This document shows positions 46,401 to 56,215 of a stretch of 64,000 bases of DNA, one piece after another. Source of the stretch: Pseudolactococcus piscium (lineage in GTDB: Bacteria > Bacillota > Bacilli > Lactobacillales > Streptococcaceae); contig NZ_JXJW01000009.1 in the NCBI RefSeq assembly GCF_002441695.1, positions 1 to 64,000 on the forward strand. Reading direction: 5' to 3'. Under the pieces are notes generated by a model. It was given only the letters and a program-made list of their open reading frames with translations, searched no databases and was not told where the DNA came from. The stretch's first letter is position 1, and each line of letters opens with the position of its first letter. Position numbers and translations under genes: made by a program.

Positions 46401-47270
46401 TTACAGGTATTTAGTCATCATCGTGTTCGCCACAAAGGGTTTATTCATGGTATAGATATGCACACCATCAACACCACGTGCTAATAAATCATCTATTTGC
46501 TTACAAGCATATTCCATCCCAGCTTTTTGTAGATCCTCTGGTGAATCCTTGTATTTGTTGATGATTTTAATCAGTCGTGTGGGCAGACTAGCACCAAAGA
46601 AGATCATGCGCTCTACTTGTGATTTTTGAAGGACAGGCATGATTCCCGCTGCAATCGGTGCCTCAATCCCTGAATTTTTAATATAGTCATTTAGTCTCAA
46701 AAATTTCTCGTTATCAAAGAAGAGCTGGCTGACAAATAAATTAGCGCCTGCATCATACTTACGCTTAACATGCTCGATATTCTCGACTTCTAAAGCACTG
46801 TTCACATGGCCTTCTGGATAAATGGCCGCCGCAATATCAAAGTCTCCATTTTTTTTGATATCATTAATCAGCTCGTAAGCAAAATGATAGGCATCAGGAA
46901 AATCCGAACAGGCAGCACCAACAGGCATATCACCGCTTAATGCCAAAATATTATTGACATTCTTCGCTTTTATGTCGGAAAGAATGGCCGCAATCTGTTC
47001 TGGATTGTTATTAATCGAGGTCAAATGATGCATGGTCTCAATATTGTAATCCTTCTTGATTTTTTCTGCAATACGTAAGGTTTTATTGCCCTGATTAAAA
47101 CTCCCCATCGCCCCGTAGGTCACACTGATGAAGTCTGGTTTATTGGTCAATTCAGCTACCGTATGATAGATTGTTTCCACGCCAGCATCTGTTTTTGGCG
47201 GAAAGATTTCGAGTGAGATGACAGATTTATTTTTTTTATTTTTAGTTTTATAGATATCAGTTATTTTCAT
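46401..47270 (-). CDS. metF: methylenetetrahydrofolate reductase
   Basis: MetF reduces 5,10-methylene- to 5-methyl-tetrahydrofolate with FAD and NADH, supplying methyl groups for methionine synthesis. The 289-residue TIM-barrel protein begins SLEIFPPKTDAGVE and contains HLTSINNNPEQIAAIL, NILALSGD and a C-terminal GVHIYTMN. No methionine synthase is adjacent. The -10 box TAGAAT ends six bases before the ATG, giving a probable leaderless mRNA. Confidence 0.95.
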   Translation of the reverse strand: MKITDIYKTKNKKNKSVISLEIFPPKTDAGVETIYHTVAELTNKPDFISVTYGAMGSFNQGNKTLRIAEKIKKDYNIETMHHLTSINNNPEQIAAILSDIKAKNVNNILALSGDMPVGAACSDFPDAYHFAYELINDIKKNGDFDIAAAIYPEGHVNSALEVENIEHVKRKYDAGANLFVSQLFFDNEKFLRLNDYIKNSGIEAPIAAGIMPVLQKSQVERMIFFGASLPTRLIKIINKYKDSPEDLQKAGMEYACKQIDDLLARGVDGVHIYTMNKPFVANTMMTKYL

Positions 47271-47285
47271 AAGACTATTCTAACA
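47271..47285 (-). promoter_or_regulatory. extended -10 promoter directly abutting metF
   Basis: TGT-TAGAAT, then AGTCTT and the ATG; no Shine-Dalgarno. Confidence 0.55.
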
Positions 47286-47339
47286 GGTTTTGCTATAGTT
47301 TAAAACTTGTTAAAAGTAGGTGTTTGTCATAGTTTTAAG

Positions 47340-48950
47340 TTATATCAAAAAAACTTCTTTGATGCCTTGAACTGAATTACAGCAGAAAATTTTGTCTGCT
47401 TTCAATAAATCTGATTTGTACAGGAGGTGTTCTTGACACTGCTTCGTCTCTAGTAAGTGCTGTCGGTAAATACCTGCGAGTAGACCACTTGATACAGGTG
47501 GTGTGAACAAGCGACCAGCTATTTCTAAGATGACATTAGCACGAGACATCTCAGTTAGCTCACCCCGCTCATTAAAAAAAAGTTCATCTTTAGTCGTATA
47601 GTAGGGACGCTGGGTGGTTTTATGATAAAGAAAATTTTGACGACTGTCTACAATCATCGGAGAAATAGCCACTTTATCAAAGGGAACTTGCTCTCTATAG
47701 CTGATATCGTAGTGACCATCACGGCTCAAGGCAATACGCATCATACCATCTTGTACTGGTTGAATTTTAGCCATATCCTCATGAAACTTAAAGCCATAGA
47801 TACTAGCTGAATGACTTAATCTTGCCAGATGCTCAGTCTTAAAAGCTAGCTTGCCATTTTCAACCTTTAGTGTCTCAATCAGCTTAACCTCATCCTGTAA
47901 AAATGAGGTCTTTGCTTGCGTCTCCAACCATTCGTCAGTTGTATCTGAATCCCAGATAATAGCACCACCCACACGATAAGTAAAACTTGATGCATCTGCT
48001 TGACGCTGTAGGATACGAATAGGGACACTAAAAATGTGTTGCTCAGGGCTTAGAAACCCGATCGCACCACAATAGATATCACGACTCCCTTGCTCGATCT
48101 CATCAATCAGCCGCATCGTTGATTCTTTTGGTGCACCAGTTACTGATCCATTCGGGAAAAGGGCTTTTAAAATCGTATATAGAGAGGTATCGTCTTCTAG
48201 GTCTGCTTCGATTTGCGAGGTCATTTGATGGACCGTTGCATGTGTCTCGACATCAAATAACTTGCTTACAGCGACTGTCCCATTTTTGGCAATCCGACCA
48301 AGATCATTTCGCATTAAATCGACGATCATCACATTCTCAGCCCTATTTTTCTTATCTGTCTTTAAAAAGTCAATCAGCACAGCATCTTCTGCTGCTGTTT
48401 TCCCACGCTTAACCGTCCCCTTCATCGGTCGTGTGATGATATGCTGCTGTTTGATCTCGAAAAAAAGTTCTGGCGAGAAACTTAGTAAGGTATCATAGTC
48501 ATTTTTTATGAATGTATTATAGGGCGTCCTTTGCTTAGTCAAAAGATGCTCGTAAAGCGCAAAGTCATCGCCATCATAGGGCACCTTGTAATCATAAGTA
48601 TAGTTCACTTCATAGGTGTCACCTTGCCGCTGGGCTTGCTTAATTTTTGTAACTGCTTCTGCATAGCGATCAAAGGTAAGTTGGGCTTGGGGCACAAGTG
48701 TCATGTTAGGTACAGCACTCGGTGTATAGGGTGTATAGTGATCAAATATCTCAAAGTATAGGAGTGGTAACTTAGAGGTGATGTCCTCACCTAAAAATAT
48801 TGCCTTTGCTTGGTAGCGGATATAGCCTACAGCATAATGCGTTTTTTGCCACTTATCAAGTTCATCTAGTGCTGCTATAAAACTCGTTTTATCAAAAGCA
48901 ATTAATGTCGTAAGTGCCTTGTCAAATTTTTTGTCATCATAAATTATCAT
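47340..48950 (-). CDS. pabB: fused aminodeoxychorismate synthase component I and aminodeoxychorismate lyase
   Basis: The 536-residue protein joins two folate-pathway steps making 4-aminobenzoate from chorismate. Residues about 1-330 are a chorismate-binding domain (RPMKGTVKRGKT, DLMRNDLGRI, FPNGSVTGAPKESTM, YCGAIGF); residues about 345-536 are a class IV aminotransferase-like lyase (PubC) with the FFNERGELTEMSRANVIL segment. This PabB-PabC fusion is common in streptococci and lactococci. The glutaminase PabA is not in the window. The -10 ends nine bases before the ATG, so the leader is at most a few bases. Confidence 0.93.
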   Translation of the reverse strand: MIIYDDKKFDKALTTLIAFDKTSFIAALDELDKWQKTHYAVGYIRYQAKAIFLGEDITSKLPLLYFEIFDHYTPYTPSAVPNMTLVPQAQLTFDRYAEAVTKIKQAQRQGDTYEVNYTYDYKVPYDGDDFALYEHLLTKQRTPYNTFIKNDYDTLLSFSPELFFEIKQQHIITRPMKGTVKRGKTAAEDAVLIDFLKTDKKNRAENVMIVDLMRNDLGRIAKNGTVAVSKLFDVETHATVHQMTSQIEADLEDDTSLYTILKALFPNGSVTGAPKESTMRLIDEIEQGSRDIYCGAIGFLSPEQHIFSVPIRILQRQADASSFTYRVGGAIIWDSDTTDEWLETQAKTSFLQDEVKLIETLKVENGKLAFKTEHLARLSHSASIYGFKFHEDMAKIQPVQDGMMRIALSRDGHYDISYREQVPFDKVAISPMIVDSRQNFLYHKTTQRPYYTTKDELFFNERGELTEMSRANVILEIAGRLFTPPVSSGLLAGIYRQHLLETKQCQEHLLYKSDLLKADKIFCCNSVQGIKEVFLI

Positions 48951-48981
48951 ATTAGCTTTATTATATCAAATTACTAGATCA
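48951..48981 (-). promoter_or_regulatory. promoter almost abutting pabB
   Basis: AAGACA (weak -35), 16 bases, TATAAT (48960-48965), then nine bases to the ATG; no Shine-Dalgarno. Confidence 0.55.
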
Positions 48982-49029
48982 TGTCTTTCCCTTAATGCCT
49001 GACTTGCACTTGCTTGCCAACATCAGAAA

Positions 49030-49055
49030 ACAAAAAAAACTGGCTTTCACCAGTT
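49030..49055 (-). terminator. terminator at the end of the tdk-to-lysozyme gene series
   Basis: AACTGG pairs with CCAGTT, followed by eight T on the minus strand; the hairpin includes the stop codon of the Pmp23-like gene. Confidence 0.85.
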
Positions 49056-49640
49056 AAATAATTGAACGAGTTTCATATTCCAGCGTACTTCTTTTGCATA
49101 AAATATGTTACCGCCATTTTTATAAAGTTTTCCCTTGTTAAATCTAAGTGAATCCAAGGTAATATGATAGTATTCCTCTCCTGTCGTATTCCCTAGACTA
49201 GGCGCAACAACATCTTTGGAATAAGCTTCTGCTAAGGGCAAGGTATTCTTACCGCCATTTTTAGCAATATAACCAACGTAAGCCTTACCAAAGTTATAGG
49301 CTTGTACACCGGTCCAGACATCAACACCCTGTTCATTAGCATAGGCTAATACTTCAGTCAGGTTAGTTATCCCTTGGTGAATACTGTCTTCCTCAGTTTC
49401 AATCGTTTTTTCAGTAGACTCCGTTGACTGCATGACATCAGTATGCTTGCCTTTAGTTTCTGTATAGATAATCGATAAAACAAGCTCACGATTACCTGAT
49501 ACCCCATATTTTTTTAAGGTTTGGGTCACAAAGTCATCGTACTGCATGACACTTTTAACATTCTCATGCGTCCGATACACCCAAAAGCCTGTACCTAAAA
49601 CAATAACGAAGAGCAGTACTCTTTTAATAAATTTTAACAA
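49047..49640 (-). CDS. membrane-anchored lysozyme-like protein (Pmp23-like)
   Basis: The 197-residue product has an N-terminal membrane anchor (IKRVLLFVIVLGTGFWVY) and an extracellular lysozyme-like domain of the CwlT/Pmp23 kind: catalytic Glu in SIIYTETKGKH, MQSTES, and GVQAYNFGKAYVGYI. It probably cuts peptidoglycan during division, as Pmp23 does in pneumococcus. The start is TTG with AGGAGG upstream. It follows the nucleoid-associated protein gene, as in streptococci after glyA. Confidence 0.87.
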   Translation of the reverse strand: MLKFIKRVLLFVIVLGTGFWVYRTHENVKSVMQYDDFVTQTLKKYGVSGNRELVLSIIYTETKGKHTDVMQSTESTEKTIETEEDSIHQGITNLTEVLAYANEQGVDVWTGVQAYNFGKAYVGYIAKNGGKNTLPLAEAYSKDVVAPSLGNTTGEEYYHITLDSLRFNKGKLYKNGGNIFYAKEVRWNMKLVQLFNW

Positions 49641-49690
49641 TACGCCTCCTCTTGTTTTTAAGGTTATGGTTAGACATCAGAAACTATTGA

Positions 49691-50674
49691 CTACCATTTA
49701 TTCTTGATTTCCTCAATATTTTTGATGATAATCGAATAAGTGCCATCATTATTTTGAATAAATTCGACAGTTTCCGCATCTTCATATAAGGTCTGTGGCA
49801 CAATCATCTCAATCCCATTTGATAGGGATAATTTTTGATTTGCCAATTTCTTTTCGATTTTGTCCATAGGCATCTGATCAAATTTAATGCTGTCAGGAAT
49901 CCCTTCCTTGACTTGATCCTTGAAAGCCAGTCTAGCGGTCAGATTATCTGAAAACAATTGGTCAGCCAATGCTTCTGGACTGATATTTTCTTGCTTTTCA
50001 ACCGCATGAAAAACCGTATTTTGTACCTTTTGAGAAAAAGCAAAATCGTCGTCATCAAAAGACTTGGCAACTGACTCAGCTGTCTTCTTTATCAATTTAA
50101 TCGCCTTATTCACGGAAATTTCAGGTTTTTCAGCAAGCAAATTTTCTGATATATAATGATAGTTTTTACCATTATATTTGATCCGCTTTTCTATCAGATG
50201 ATAGCCAAACGTTGCGCAGTTGATAGCAAGACCTTCATCTGCTGCACTACCTGCACCAGGTAATGATGACTCTGTCTTAGCGATTTTAATTTGACCACTA
50301 GTCCCATCAAAGGTATGTGAAAAAGCGTCTCTTAGTGCTAATCTGATAAAGGCAAAATGAGGCTGTGTCTCTATTTCATAAGACACAAAAAGCAAATCAT
50401 TTTGCTTTTGATTTTCAGATAAGACAAATGCTTCTCGCCAAAAGTTAGCAACTGCTATCGTCGAATCAATAAAATCATCTGTTAGCAGTTTTAAAAACTG
50501 ATTATCTTCTGATAGATGACCACGTTTGGCCTCATCAGAATAGATTTTTTCAACTTTTTTGGTCACATAATCTAGCATGACAGGGGTTAATTCCATCAAT
50601 TCCTTAGAAAAGGTAATCTCTGGATGGCCTGGATCAAAAGCATGTAAAATCGCTTTTTTTATATAGATATCCAT
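49691..50674 (-). CDS. nucleoid-associated protein (NdpA/YejK family)
   Basis: The 327-residue protein matches the 37-kDa nucleoid-associated family (ILHAFDPGHPEITFS start, FLFVSYE-like core LLFVSYEIETQPHFAFIRL, and EGLAINCATFGYHLIEKR). Its precise role in Gram-positives is unclear. The start lies two bases after the glyA stop, so it is in the same transcript. Position after glyA is conserved in streptococci. Confidence 0.85.
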   Translation of the reverse strand: MDIYIKKAILHAFDPGHPEITFSKELMELTPVMLDYVTKKVEKIYSDEAKRGHLSEDNQFLKLLTDDFIDSTIAVANFWREAFVLSENQKQNDLLFVSYEIETQPHFAFIRLALRDAFSHTFDGTSGQIKIAKTESSLPGAGSAADEGLAINCATFGYHLIEKRIKYNGKNYHYISENLLAEKPEISVNKAIKLIKKTAESVAKSFDDDDFAFSQKVQNTVFHAVEKQENISPEALADQLFSDNLTARLAFKDQVKEGIPDSIKFDQMPMDKIEKKLANQKLSLSNGIEMIVPQTLYEDAETVEFIQNNDGTYSIIIKNIEEIKNKW

Positions 50675-50676
50675 TT

Positions 50677-51930
50677 TTACTTAGCGTAAAGTTGGAAGTC
50701 ATCTGTTAATGCTATTACTTCTGCTTTAATTTGATCAAGCGCTGCTTGGTCATCTTTATTTTGGAAGGCACGAATAATAAATCCGGCTACTTTCACCGCT
50801 TCAGCTTCTTTGAATCCACGTGATGTGATCGCAGCTGAGCCAACACGAACACCAGACGTTTTAAATGGGCTGAGTGTTTCATAAGGTACGGCATTTTTGT
50901 TTAGGGTAATTGAGACAGTATCTAACAGATTTTGTGCTTCTTTACCATTGATACCAAAACCAGTCACATTCAACATGAACATATGGTTATCAGTCCCACC
51001 AGAAATAACACGCAAGCCAGCTTCTTCAAATGTTTTAGCCATAGCTTGGCTATTTTTAATCACTTGTGCTTGGTAATCTTTATAGGCAGGATCTAGCGCC
51101 TCTTTAAAGGCAACCGCTTTAGCTGCGATGACATGCATCAAAGGACCACCTTGGATACCAGGGAAGATGGCAGAATTGATTTTCTTAGCCAAGGCTTCAT
51201 CATTTGTCAATACCAAGCCACCACGAGGTCCACGAAGTGTTTTATGTGTCGTAGAGGTTGTAATATCCGCAAATGGTACTGGATTTGGATGTAGACCTGC
51301 TGCAACCAATCCAGCAATATGTGCCATATCAACCATTAATTTGGCACCAACTACATCAGCGATTTCACGGAATTTTGCGAAATCAATCGTCCGAGAGTAA
51401 CTTGAAGCTCCAGCAACAATCAACTTAGGCTGTGTTGCTTTTGCTTGTTCTAAAATTTGGTCATAGTCTAATAATTCAGTTTCTTTATCAACGTTATAGC
51501 CGACAAAATGATACGTTTTTCCAGAGAAATTGACTGCTGCACCGTGTGTCAAATGACCACCAGCTGCTAAATCAAGTCCCATAACTGTATCCCCTGGTTC
51601 AATCAAAGCCAAGTATGCTGCTGCATTGGCTTGAGAACCTGAGTGAGGTTGCACATTTGCAAATTTTGCACCAAAAAGTGTTTTGGCACGTTCAATCGCG
51701 AGATTTTCCGCAATATCAACACATTCAGTTCCACCGTAGTAACGATTACCAGGGTACCCTTCAGCGTATTTGTTGGTTAAAAGTGTGCCTTGGGCTGCCA
51801 TAACAGCCTTAGAGACAACATTTTCTGAGGCAATTAACTCAATGTTTTGTTGTTGACGATTCTCTTCTGCGTGAATAGCATCCCACAGTTCTTGATCGTA
51901 AGCTTCGTAGTTAGACTGGTCAAAAATCAT
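50677..51930 (-). CDS. glyA: serine hydroxymethyltransferase
   Basis: GlyA interconverts serine and glycine, loading one-carbon units on tetrahydrofolate. The 417-residue PLP enzyme has [24 protein letters not shown], the PLP-lysine segment [15 protein letters not shown], and a normal C-terminus. Its ATG lies inside the end of ywlC (11-base overlap). It belongs functionally with fhs and metF elsewhere in the window. Confidence 0.98.
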   Translation of the reverse strand: MIFDQSNYEAYDQELWDAIHAEENRQQQNIELIASENVVSKAVMAAQGTLLTNKYAEGYPGNRYYGGTECVDIAENLAIERAKTLFGAKFANVQPHSGSQANAAAYLALIEPGDTVMGLDLAAGGHLTHGAAVNFSGKTYHFVGYNVDKETELLDYDQILEQAKATQPKLIVAGASSYSRTIDFAKFREIADVVGAKLMVDMAHIAGLVAAGLHPNPVPFADITTSTTHKTLRGPRGGLVLTNDEALAKKINSAIFPGIQGGPLMHVIAAKAVAFKEALDPAYKDYQAQVIKNSQAMAKTFEEAGLRVISGGTDNHMFMLNVTGFGINGKEAQNLLDTVSITLNKNAVPYETLSPFKTSGVRVGSAAITSRGFKEAEAVKVAGFIIRAFQNKDDQAALDQIKAEVIALTDDFQLYAK

Positions 51931-52537
51931 CCTTTATCACCTCGTAAATTTCGGATAGCGTCAGCGCACCTTGGCGCAGAATTGTCGGCAGCTCGCCTGT
52001 CAGGTCAACGATTGTCGAATCAATACCAGAGATACTCTCGTCAGCTTTTAAAACTGCTGCAATCTGACCACTTAAATCTGACAGGACATCCTGAGCCGTT
52101 TTAGGGCTAGGATTTCCTGTCAGGTTGGCAGATGGGCCAACCATTGGTCCAGTTTGTCGCAAAATTTCAAGCGTTGTTTGGTTGTCTGGCATTCGGAAGC
52201 CAACTGTTGGCATACCATAATTGACAAGAGAAGGAACTCTTTTATTGGCTTCTAAAATCACTGTTAGACTGCCAGGCATAAATTTATTATACAACTTTTC
52301 CAAATATTTTGGTTGATTTTGGGAGAAATATTTCATTTGCTCAAAACTTGAAATGTTCAAATTAAGGGCATGGTCATGTTGTCGATTTTTAACACGGTAA
52401 ATTTTTTCGACCACAGTATCATCAAGCGCCAAGCCAAATAAGCCATAAACGGTCTCAGTTGGCAAGGCAACGAGTTGTCCTGCCTGCAATAATGCAACAG
52501 CTTTTGTGACGTCTTTTGGTGTGAGTAATTCAGTCAA
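51920..52537 (-). CDS. threonylcarbamoyl-AMP synthase (YwlC/Sua5 type)
   Basis: The enzyme makes threonylcarbamoyl-AMP for t6A modification of tRNAs reading ANN codons. The 205-residue protein has the YrdC fold hallmarks [35 protein letters not shown] and [17 protein letters not shown]. It lacks the C-terminal Sua5 domain of longer members, so it is the short form. It overlaps prmC by eight bases and glyA by 11. Confidence 0.93.
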   Translation of the reverse strand: MTELLTPKDVTKAVALLQAGQLVALPTETVYGLFGLALDDTVVEKIYRVKNRQHDHALNLNISSFEQMKYFSQNQPKYLEKLYNKFMPGSLTVILEANKRVPSLVNYGMPTVGFRMPDNQTTLEILRQTGPMVGPSANLTGNPSPKTAQDVLSDLSGQIAAVLKADESISGIDSTIVDLTGELPTILRQGALTLSEIYEVIKDDF

Positions 52538-53348
52538 TTGCGATCATCCTATCCTTTCCGCTTAGATCCTTTAAAACACGAATCCGTTTCCGAGGAAATT
52601 GTTCCTGAAAGAGTTGACTGACAGCCTTCCCTTGCAAGTGTCCAATTTCCAAATATAATTTGCCTGTTGCTGTCAAAAATTGACCCGCTTGTGCTGCAAT
52701 TGCTTCATAGATGGAAAGACCATCATTTTCTGCAAAGAGTGCTAGATGCGGTTCATACTTTAAGACATTATCAGCCATATCAACTTTTTCAACTTCAGCG
52801 ATATAAGGTGGATTAGAGACAATAATATCATAGCAACCTGAAAGATTCCTAAACACGTCAGATTGAACAAATGAAACCGTCGAGATAGCGTTTTCACTGG
52901 CGTTATGACTTGCTAAAGCTAAGGCGTCTGATGAAATATCAGCTGCTGTAATGTCCCAAGTCGGGTTTTGTTTAGCAAGTGATAAGGCGATAGCGCCTGT
53001 CCCTGTGCCAATATCTAAGATACTTGCTTGGCTTAACGCCCTATTTTCAGATAGAATCAAGCTGACCAATTCTTCAGTTTCAGGTCTCGGAATCAAGGCA
53101 CGCGCATCAACAGTAAGCGTGAGACCATAAAATTCTGTATCCCCGACGATATATTGGGCGGGTTCATCTTGCATCAGTCGTTTTGAAATAGCCACTATAA
53201 ATGCCAGATCATCTTCTGATACAGCCGTATTTAATAGCATAATGAAGTCAGTATAGCTGAGTTTTTTTGCATATCTAAAGACATAGCGCAACTCTTCAGG
53301 TCGCGCCAATTCTTTTTCGTATGTTTGAAATAATTGTAAATAAGTCAT
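52530..53348 (-). CDS. prmC: peptide chain release factor glutamine methyltransferase
   Basis: PrmC methylates the glutamine of the GGQ motif in release factors, and its target gene prfA lies two genes upstream. The 272-residue protein has a helical N-terminal domain, SAM-binding DIGTGTGAIALSLA and the catalytic NPPY motif. Start overlaps the mutY stop by four bases. Confidence 0.96.
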   Translation of the reverse strand: MTYLQLFQTYEKELARPEELRYVFRYAKKLSYTDFIMLLNTAVSEDDLAFIVAISKRLMQDEPAQYIVGDTEFYGLTLTVDARALIPRPETEELVSLILSENRALSQASILDIGTGTGAIALSLAKQNPTWDITAADISSDALALASHNASENAISTVSFVQSDVFRNLSGCYDIIVSNPPYIAEVEKVDMADNVLKYEPHLALFAENDGLSIYEAIAAQAGQFLTATGKLYLEIGHLQGKAVSQLFQEQFPRKRIRVLKDLSGKDRMIAID

Positions 53349-54412
53349 AAATTTTCTTTCAGAGCAGCCTGTAATTTCAGTTGCAAAGTGGTTCGGGGTA
53401 ACCCTTCATAGGTTTCTGGTGTCAGATAGGTCCACTGCTCATCATCTGCAGCCACTTGGACTAACATCACTTGCCATTTTTGATGGGTAAAAAGATGCGT
53501 TACAGGTGAGATATTCAACTGCTTTGCATCAGCATAGGTTGCACTAACCCCCTCATAAATCGCATCCCAAGAGTCAAACTCATGCAAGGGGAAAGTCCAA
53601 AAATTAGCCAGTAAACCAGTTTTAGGGCGTTGCATGTAGGCAAGTCCCCCCTCTTTTTCACAGATAATCGCTGCATAAAACTTAGGCACTTGTTTAACTT
53701 TTTTAGACTTGATAGGAAAAGTTAGTTCTGTCCCATCTTGGTAGCTGAGATTGAACTTAGCAAATGGTGAATCAGCTTGGGTTTCTGCCTTAGCACGCAT
53801 GAGTGAGGTGCCTAAATCCATGATTGCCTGATTAAAATCACCTGGTCGTTTGGGATCAACGATTGGCAAAATCAGGTCATAAAAAACCTGACGTGATTTT
53901 GGCTGGGCAATATCAGCATCTATTTTGAGTAAGCGTGAAAAAACGCGAAACATATTGCCATCAAGGGCAGGCACAGCCTCGCCAAAACTGATACTTGCAA
54001 TCGCTGCAGCCGTATAAGGACCGATGCCAGCTAATGTTTGCAAGGATTTGGCAGTGGTTGGAAATTCGCCGTCAAAATCTGTCATGACTTGCTGGGCAGC
54101 TTTTTGCATATTTCGTACACGGGAATAATACCCGAGACCTGACCAGAGTTTGAGTAAGAGCTCTTCATCGGCACAAGCAAGTGCCTTGACAGTCGGTAAT
54201 TCAGCTAAAAAGCGTTCATAATAGGGTATCACCGTCTCTACTTGTGTTTGTTGGAGCATAATTTCGCTAATCCAAACATGGTAGGGTAGGGTGCTCATTC
54301 GCCAAGGCAAGTGTGTCCGCCCTTTTTGATCATACCAGGCGAGTAAGGTTGACCTAAACTCAGTCACAACTTTATCAGATAAGTTGCCTGCTTTATCATA
54401 CCAGTTGATCAC
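53345..54412 (-). CDS. mutY: adenine DNA glycosylase MutY lacking the iron-sulfur cluster
   Basis: MutY removes adenine mispaired with 8-oxoguanine. The 355-residue protein has [20 protein letters not shown] (catalytic Glu in SEIM), Hh[27 protein letters not shown] (catalytic Asp) and a C-terminal Nudix-like recognition domain. After [12 protein letters not shown], where four cysteines normally bind 4Fe-4S, there are none. Cluster-free MutY is known in some lactic acid bacteria. The gene overlaps prfA and prmC by four bases each, an unusual insertion into the prfA-prmC pair. Confidence 0.94.
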   Translation of the reverse strand: MINWYDKAGNLSDKVVTEFRSTLLAWYDQKGRTHLPWRMSTLPYHVWISEIMLQQTQVETVIPYYERFLAELPTVKALACADEELLLKLWSGLGYYSRVRNMQKAAQQVMTDFDGEFPTTAKSLQTLAGIGPYTAAAIASISFGEAVPALDGNMFRVFSRLLKIDADIAQPKSRQVFYDLILPIVDPKRPGDFNQAIMDLGTSLMRAKAETQADSPFAKFNLSYQDGTELTFPIKSKKVKQVPKFYAAIICEKEGGLAYMQRPKTGLLANFWTFPLHEFDSWDAIYEGVSATYADAKQLNISPVTHLFTHQKWQVMLVQVAADDEQWTYLTPETYEGLPRTTLQLKLQAALKENL

Positions 54413-55482
54413 TGTTTCAAGTCCTCAAGTTTTTGCGCTTGATCAGACAAAATCAAGGCATCAATCACATCCCCAAGCTTACCTGAAATGATGGCATCTA
54501 GCTTTTGTAGCGTCAAGCCAATCCGATGGTCTGTCACGCGGTTTTGCGGGAAATTATAGGTCCGAATACGTTCTGAACGATCTCCTGTCCCAATCGTTGA
54601 CTTACGCATCTCATCATTCTTATCTTGTTCGATCTGTGCGAAGTGGTCATAGACACGGGCGTTGATAATTTTCATCGCCTTATCTCTATTTTTCTGCTGG
54701 TTACGTTCTTCTTGCATCTCAACTTTGATACCCGTTGGCACATGGACCATACGTACAGCAGTCGCAACTTTATTGACATTCTGTCCACCAGCACCAGATG
54801 CATGGTAAATATCTATTCTAAGATCTTTCGGATCGATGTTAATATCGAAATCTTCTATCTCAGGCATGACAAGTACGGTAGCTGTTGAGGTATGTACCCG
54901 ACCTTGTGTTTCTGTTTTTGGGACACGTTGAACACGGTGTGCGCCACTTTCATACTTTAATTTTGAATAAACTGAGTTCCCTGAAATCATGACGGATACT
55001 TCTTTAATCCCACCTATTTCTGTCACATTTGACTCTAATATCTCAAATTTCCAACCCTGATTTTCAGAGTATTTTTGATACATCGATAAGAGATCTCCTG
55101 CAAAAAGGGCAGCCTCATCCCCACCTGCGGCACCACGAATTTCCAAGATGATATTTTTTTCATCATTTGGATCCTTTGGTAAAAGTAAGATTTTAATAGC
55201 TTCTTCTAGTTCTTTTTTCTCGTTTTTAAGGTCTTTCAGCTCTTCCTTGAACATATCAGATTCTTCTGCTTCCAAGCTTGAATCTGATAGCATTTCCTCA
55301 GCATCAGAAATCCCTGTCGTTACGGCAACATAGCGCTCATAAGCAGCAACTGTTTCACGTAGTGACGCTTCTTCTTTAGATAAGGCCATAAAGCGTTTGG
55401 TATCGGTAACGACCTCTGGATCACTAAGTAACTCACCTAACTCTTCATAGCGATCTGCCATTATTTGTAACTGGTCAAACAT
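54409..55482 (-). CDS. prfA: peptide chain release factor 1
   Basis: RF1 terminates translation at UAA and UAG. The 357-residue protein has the codon-recognition region [14 protein letters not shown], where the tripeptide is P-K-T rather than P-A-T, and the peptidyl-hydrolase motif GGQ in GAGGQNVNK near residue 230. It starts two bases after the tdk stop and overlaps mutY by four bases. Confidence 0.98.
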   Translation of the reverse strand: MFDQLQIMADRYEELGELLSDPEVVTDTKRFMALSKEEASLRETVAAYERYVAVTTGISDAEEMLSDSSLEAEESDMFKEELKDLKNEKKELEEAIKILLLPKDPNDEKNIILEIRGAAGGDEAALFAGDLLSMYQKYSENQGWKFEILESNVTEIGGIKEVSVMISGNSVYSKLKYESGAHRVQRVPKTETQGRVHTSTATVLVMPEIEDFDINIDPKDLRIDIYHASGAGGQNVNKVATAVRMVHVPTGIKVEMQEERNQQKNRDKAMKIINARVYDHFAQIEQDKNDEMRKSTIGTGDRSERIRTYNFPQNRVTDHRIGLTLQKLDAIISGKLGDVIDALILSDQAQKLEDLKQ

Positions 55483-55483
55483 A

Positions 55484-56074
55484 TTATTTCATTTCCTTCA
55501 TTTTTTCTAAATCTGGCTTAAACCAGTGCTTGCGGCAAACCGGAAGATAACTATCATTGCCACCTATCTGAATTTGACTGCCTTCGTAGACTGGCTCACC
55601 ATTTTTTGTGCGTAAGACCATGGTTGCTTTTTTACTACAGAACCAACAGATTGTCTTAATCTCTTCGATTTTGTCAGCTAGTAAAAGCAGATGTTGACTA
55701 CCTTCAAATAGCTGATTTTGAAAATCATTTTTAAGACCAAATGCCATCACTGGAATGCCCAGTTCATCGACAACCTTAGCAAAATCATAAATATTTTTTT
55801 TACTGAGAAACTGTGCTTCATCTATCATGATACAAAACGGTTTTGGTGACAGGTCAGCGACATAGTCAAATACGTCAAGATGGTCATCTATCGGTACTGC
55901 TTCTTCTCGCATCCCGATCCGGCTACTCACGACACCGATTTCATCTCGATTATCGATTGCACTTGTCATGATGACAACAGGTTTCCCCTGCTCTTCATAG
56001 TTGTGTGCCACTTTCAAGATTTCAATCGACTTGCCACTATTCATCGTGCCGTATTTAAAATATAATTTTGCCAC
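55484..56074 (-). CDS. tdk: thymidine kinase
   Basis: Tdk phosphorylates thymidine in the salvage pathway. The 196-residue type II enzyme has the P-loop [15 protein letters not shown], and a zinc site with CWFC and the C-terminal PVCRKHW. The start is GTG with AAAGGAG eight bases upstream. It heads the tdk-prfA-mutY-prmC-ywlC-glyA series. The conjugative element ends about 100 bases upstream, so native promoter sequences may have been displaced. Confidence 0.97.
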   Translation of the reverse strand: MAKLYFKYGTMNSGKSIEILKVAHNYEEQGKPVVIMTSAIDNRDEIGVVSSRIGMREEAVPIDDHLDVFDYVADLSPKPFCIMIDEAQFLSKKNIYDFAKVVDELGIPVMAFGLKNDFQNQLFEGSQHLLLLADKIEEIKTICWFCSKKATMVLRTKNGEPVYEGSQIQIGGNDSYLPVCRKHWFKPDLEKMKEMK

Positions 56075-56193
56075 CGGTTATCTCCTTTTGTAAATACCTA
56101 CTTGAAACCCTTTATATATAGGTTTCCTCGTTTATAAAATAATTTATTAAATTAGTTTCCAGCCCTATATTACCCTATTTTACACTCATTTTT

Positions 56194-56211
56194 GCCCAGA
56201 TTATGCCCAGA
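56194..56211. repeat. tandem GCCCAGA repeats next to the integrase, possible arm-type sites
   Basis: GCCCAGA occurs at 56194-56200 and 56205-56211, one helical turn apart, between the integrase stop and tdk. Short direct repeats at the end of an element often bind the integrase amino-terminal domain. Confidence 0.4.
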
Positions 56212-56215
56212 ATTT

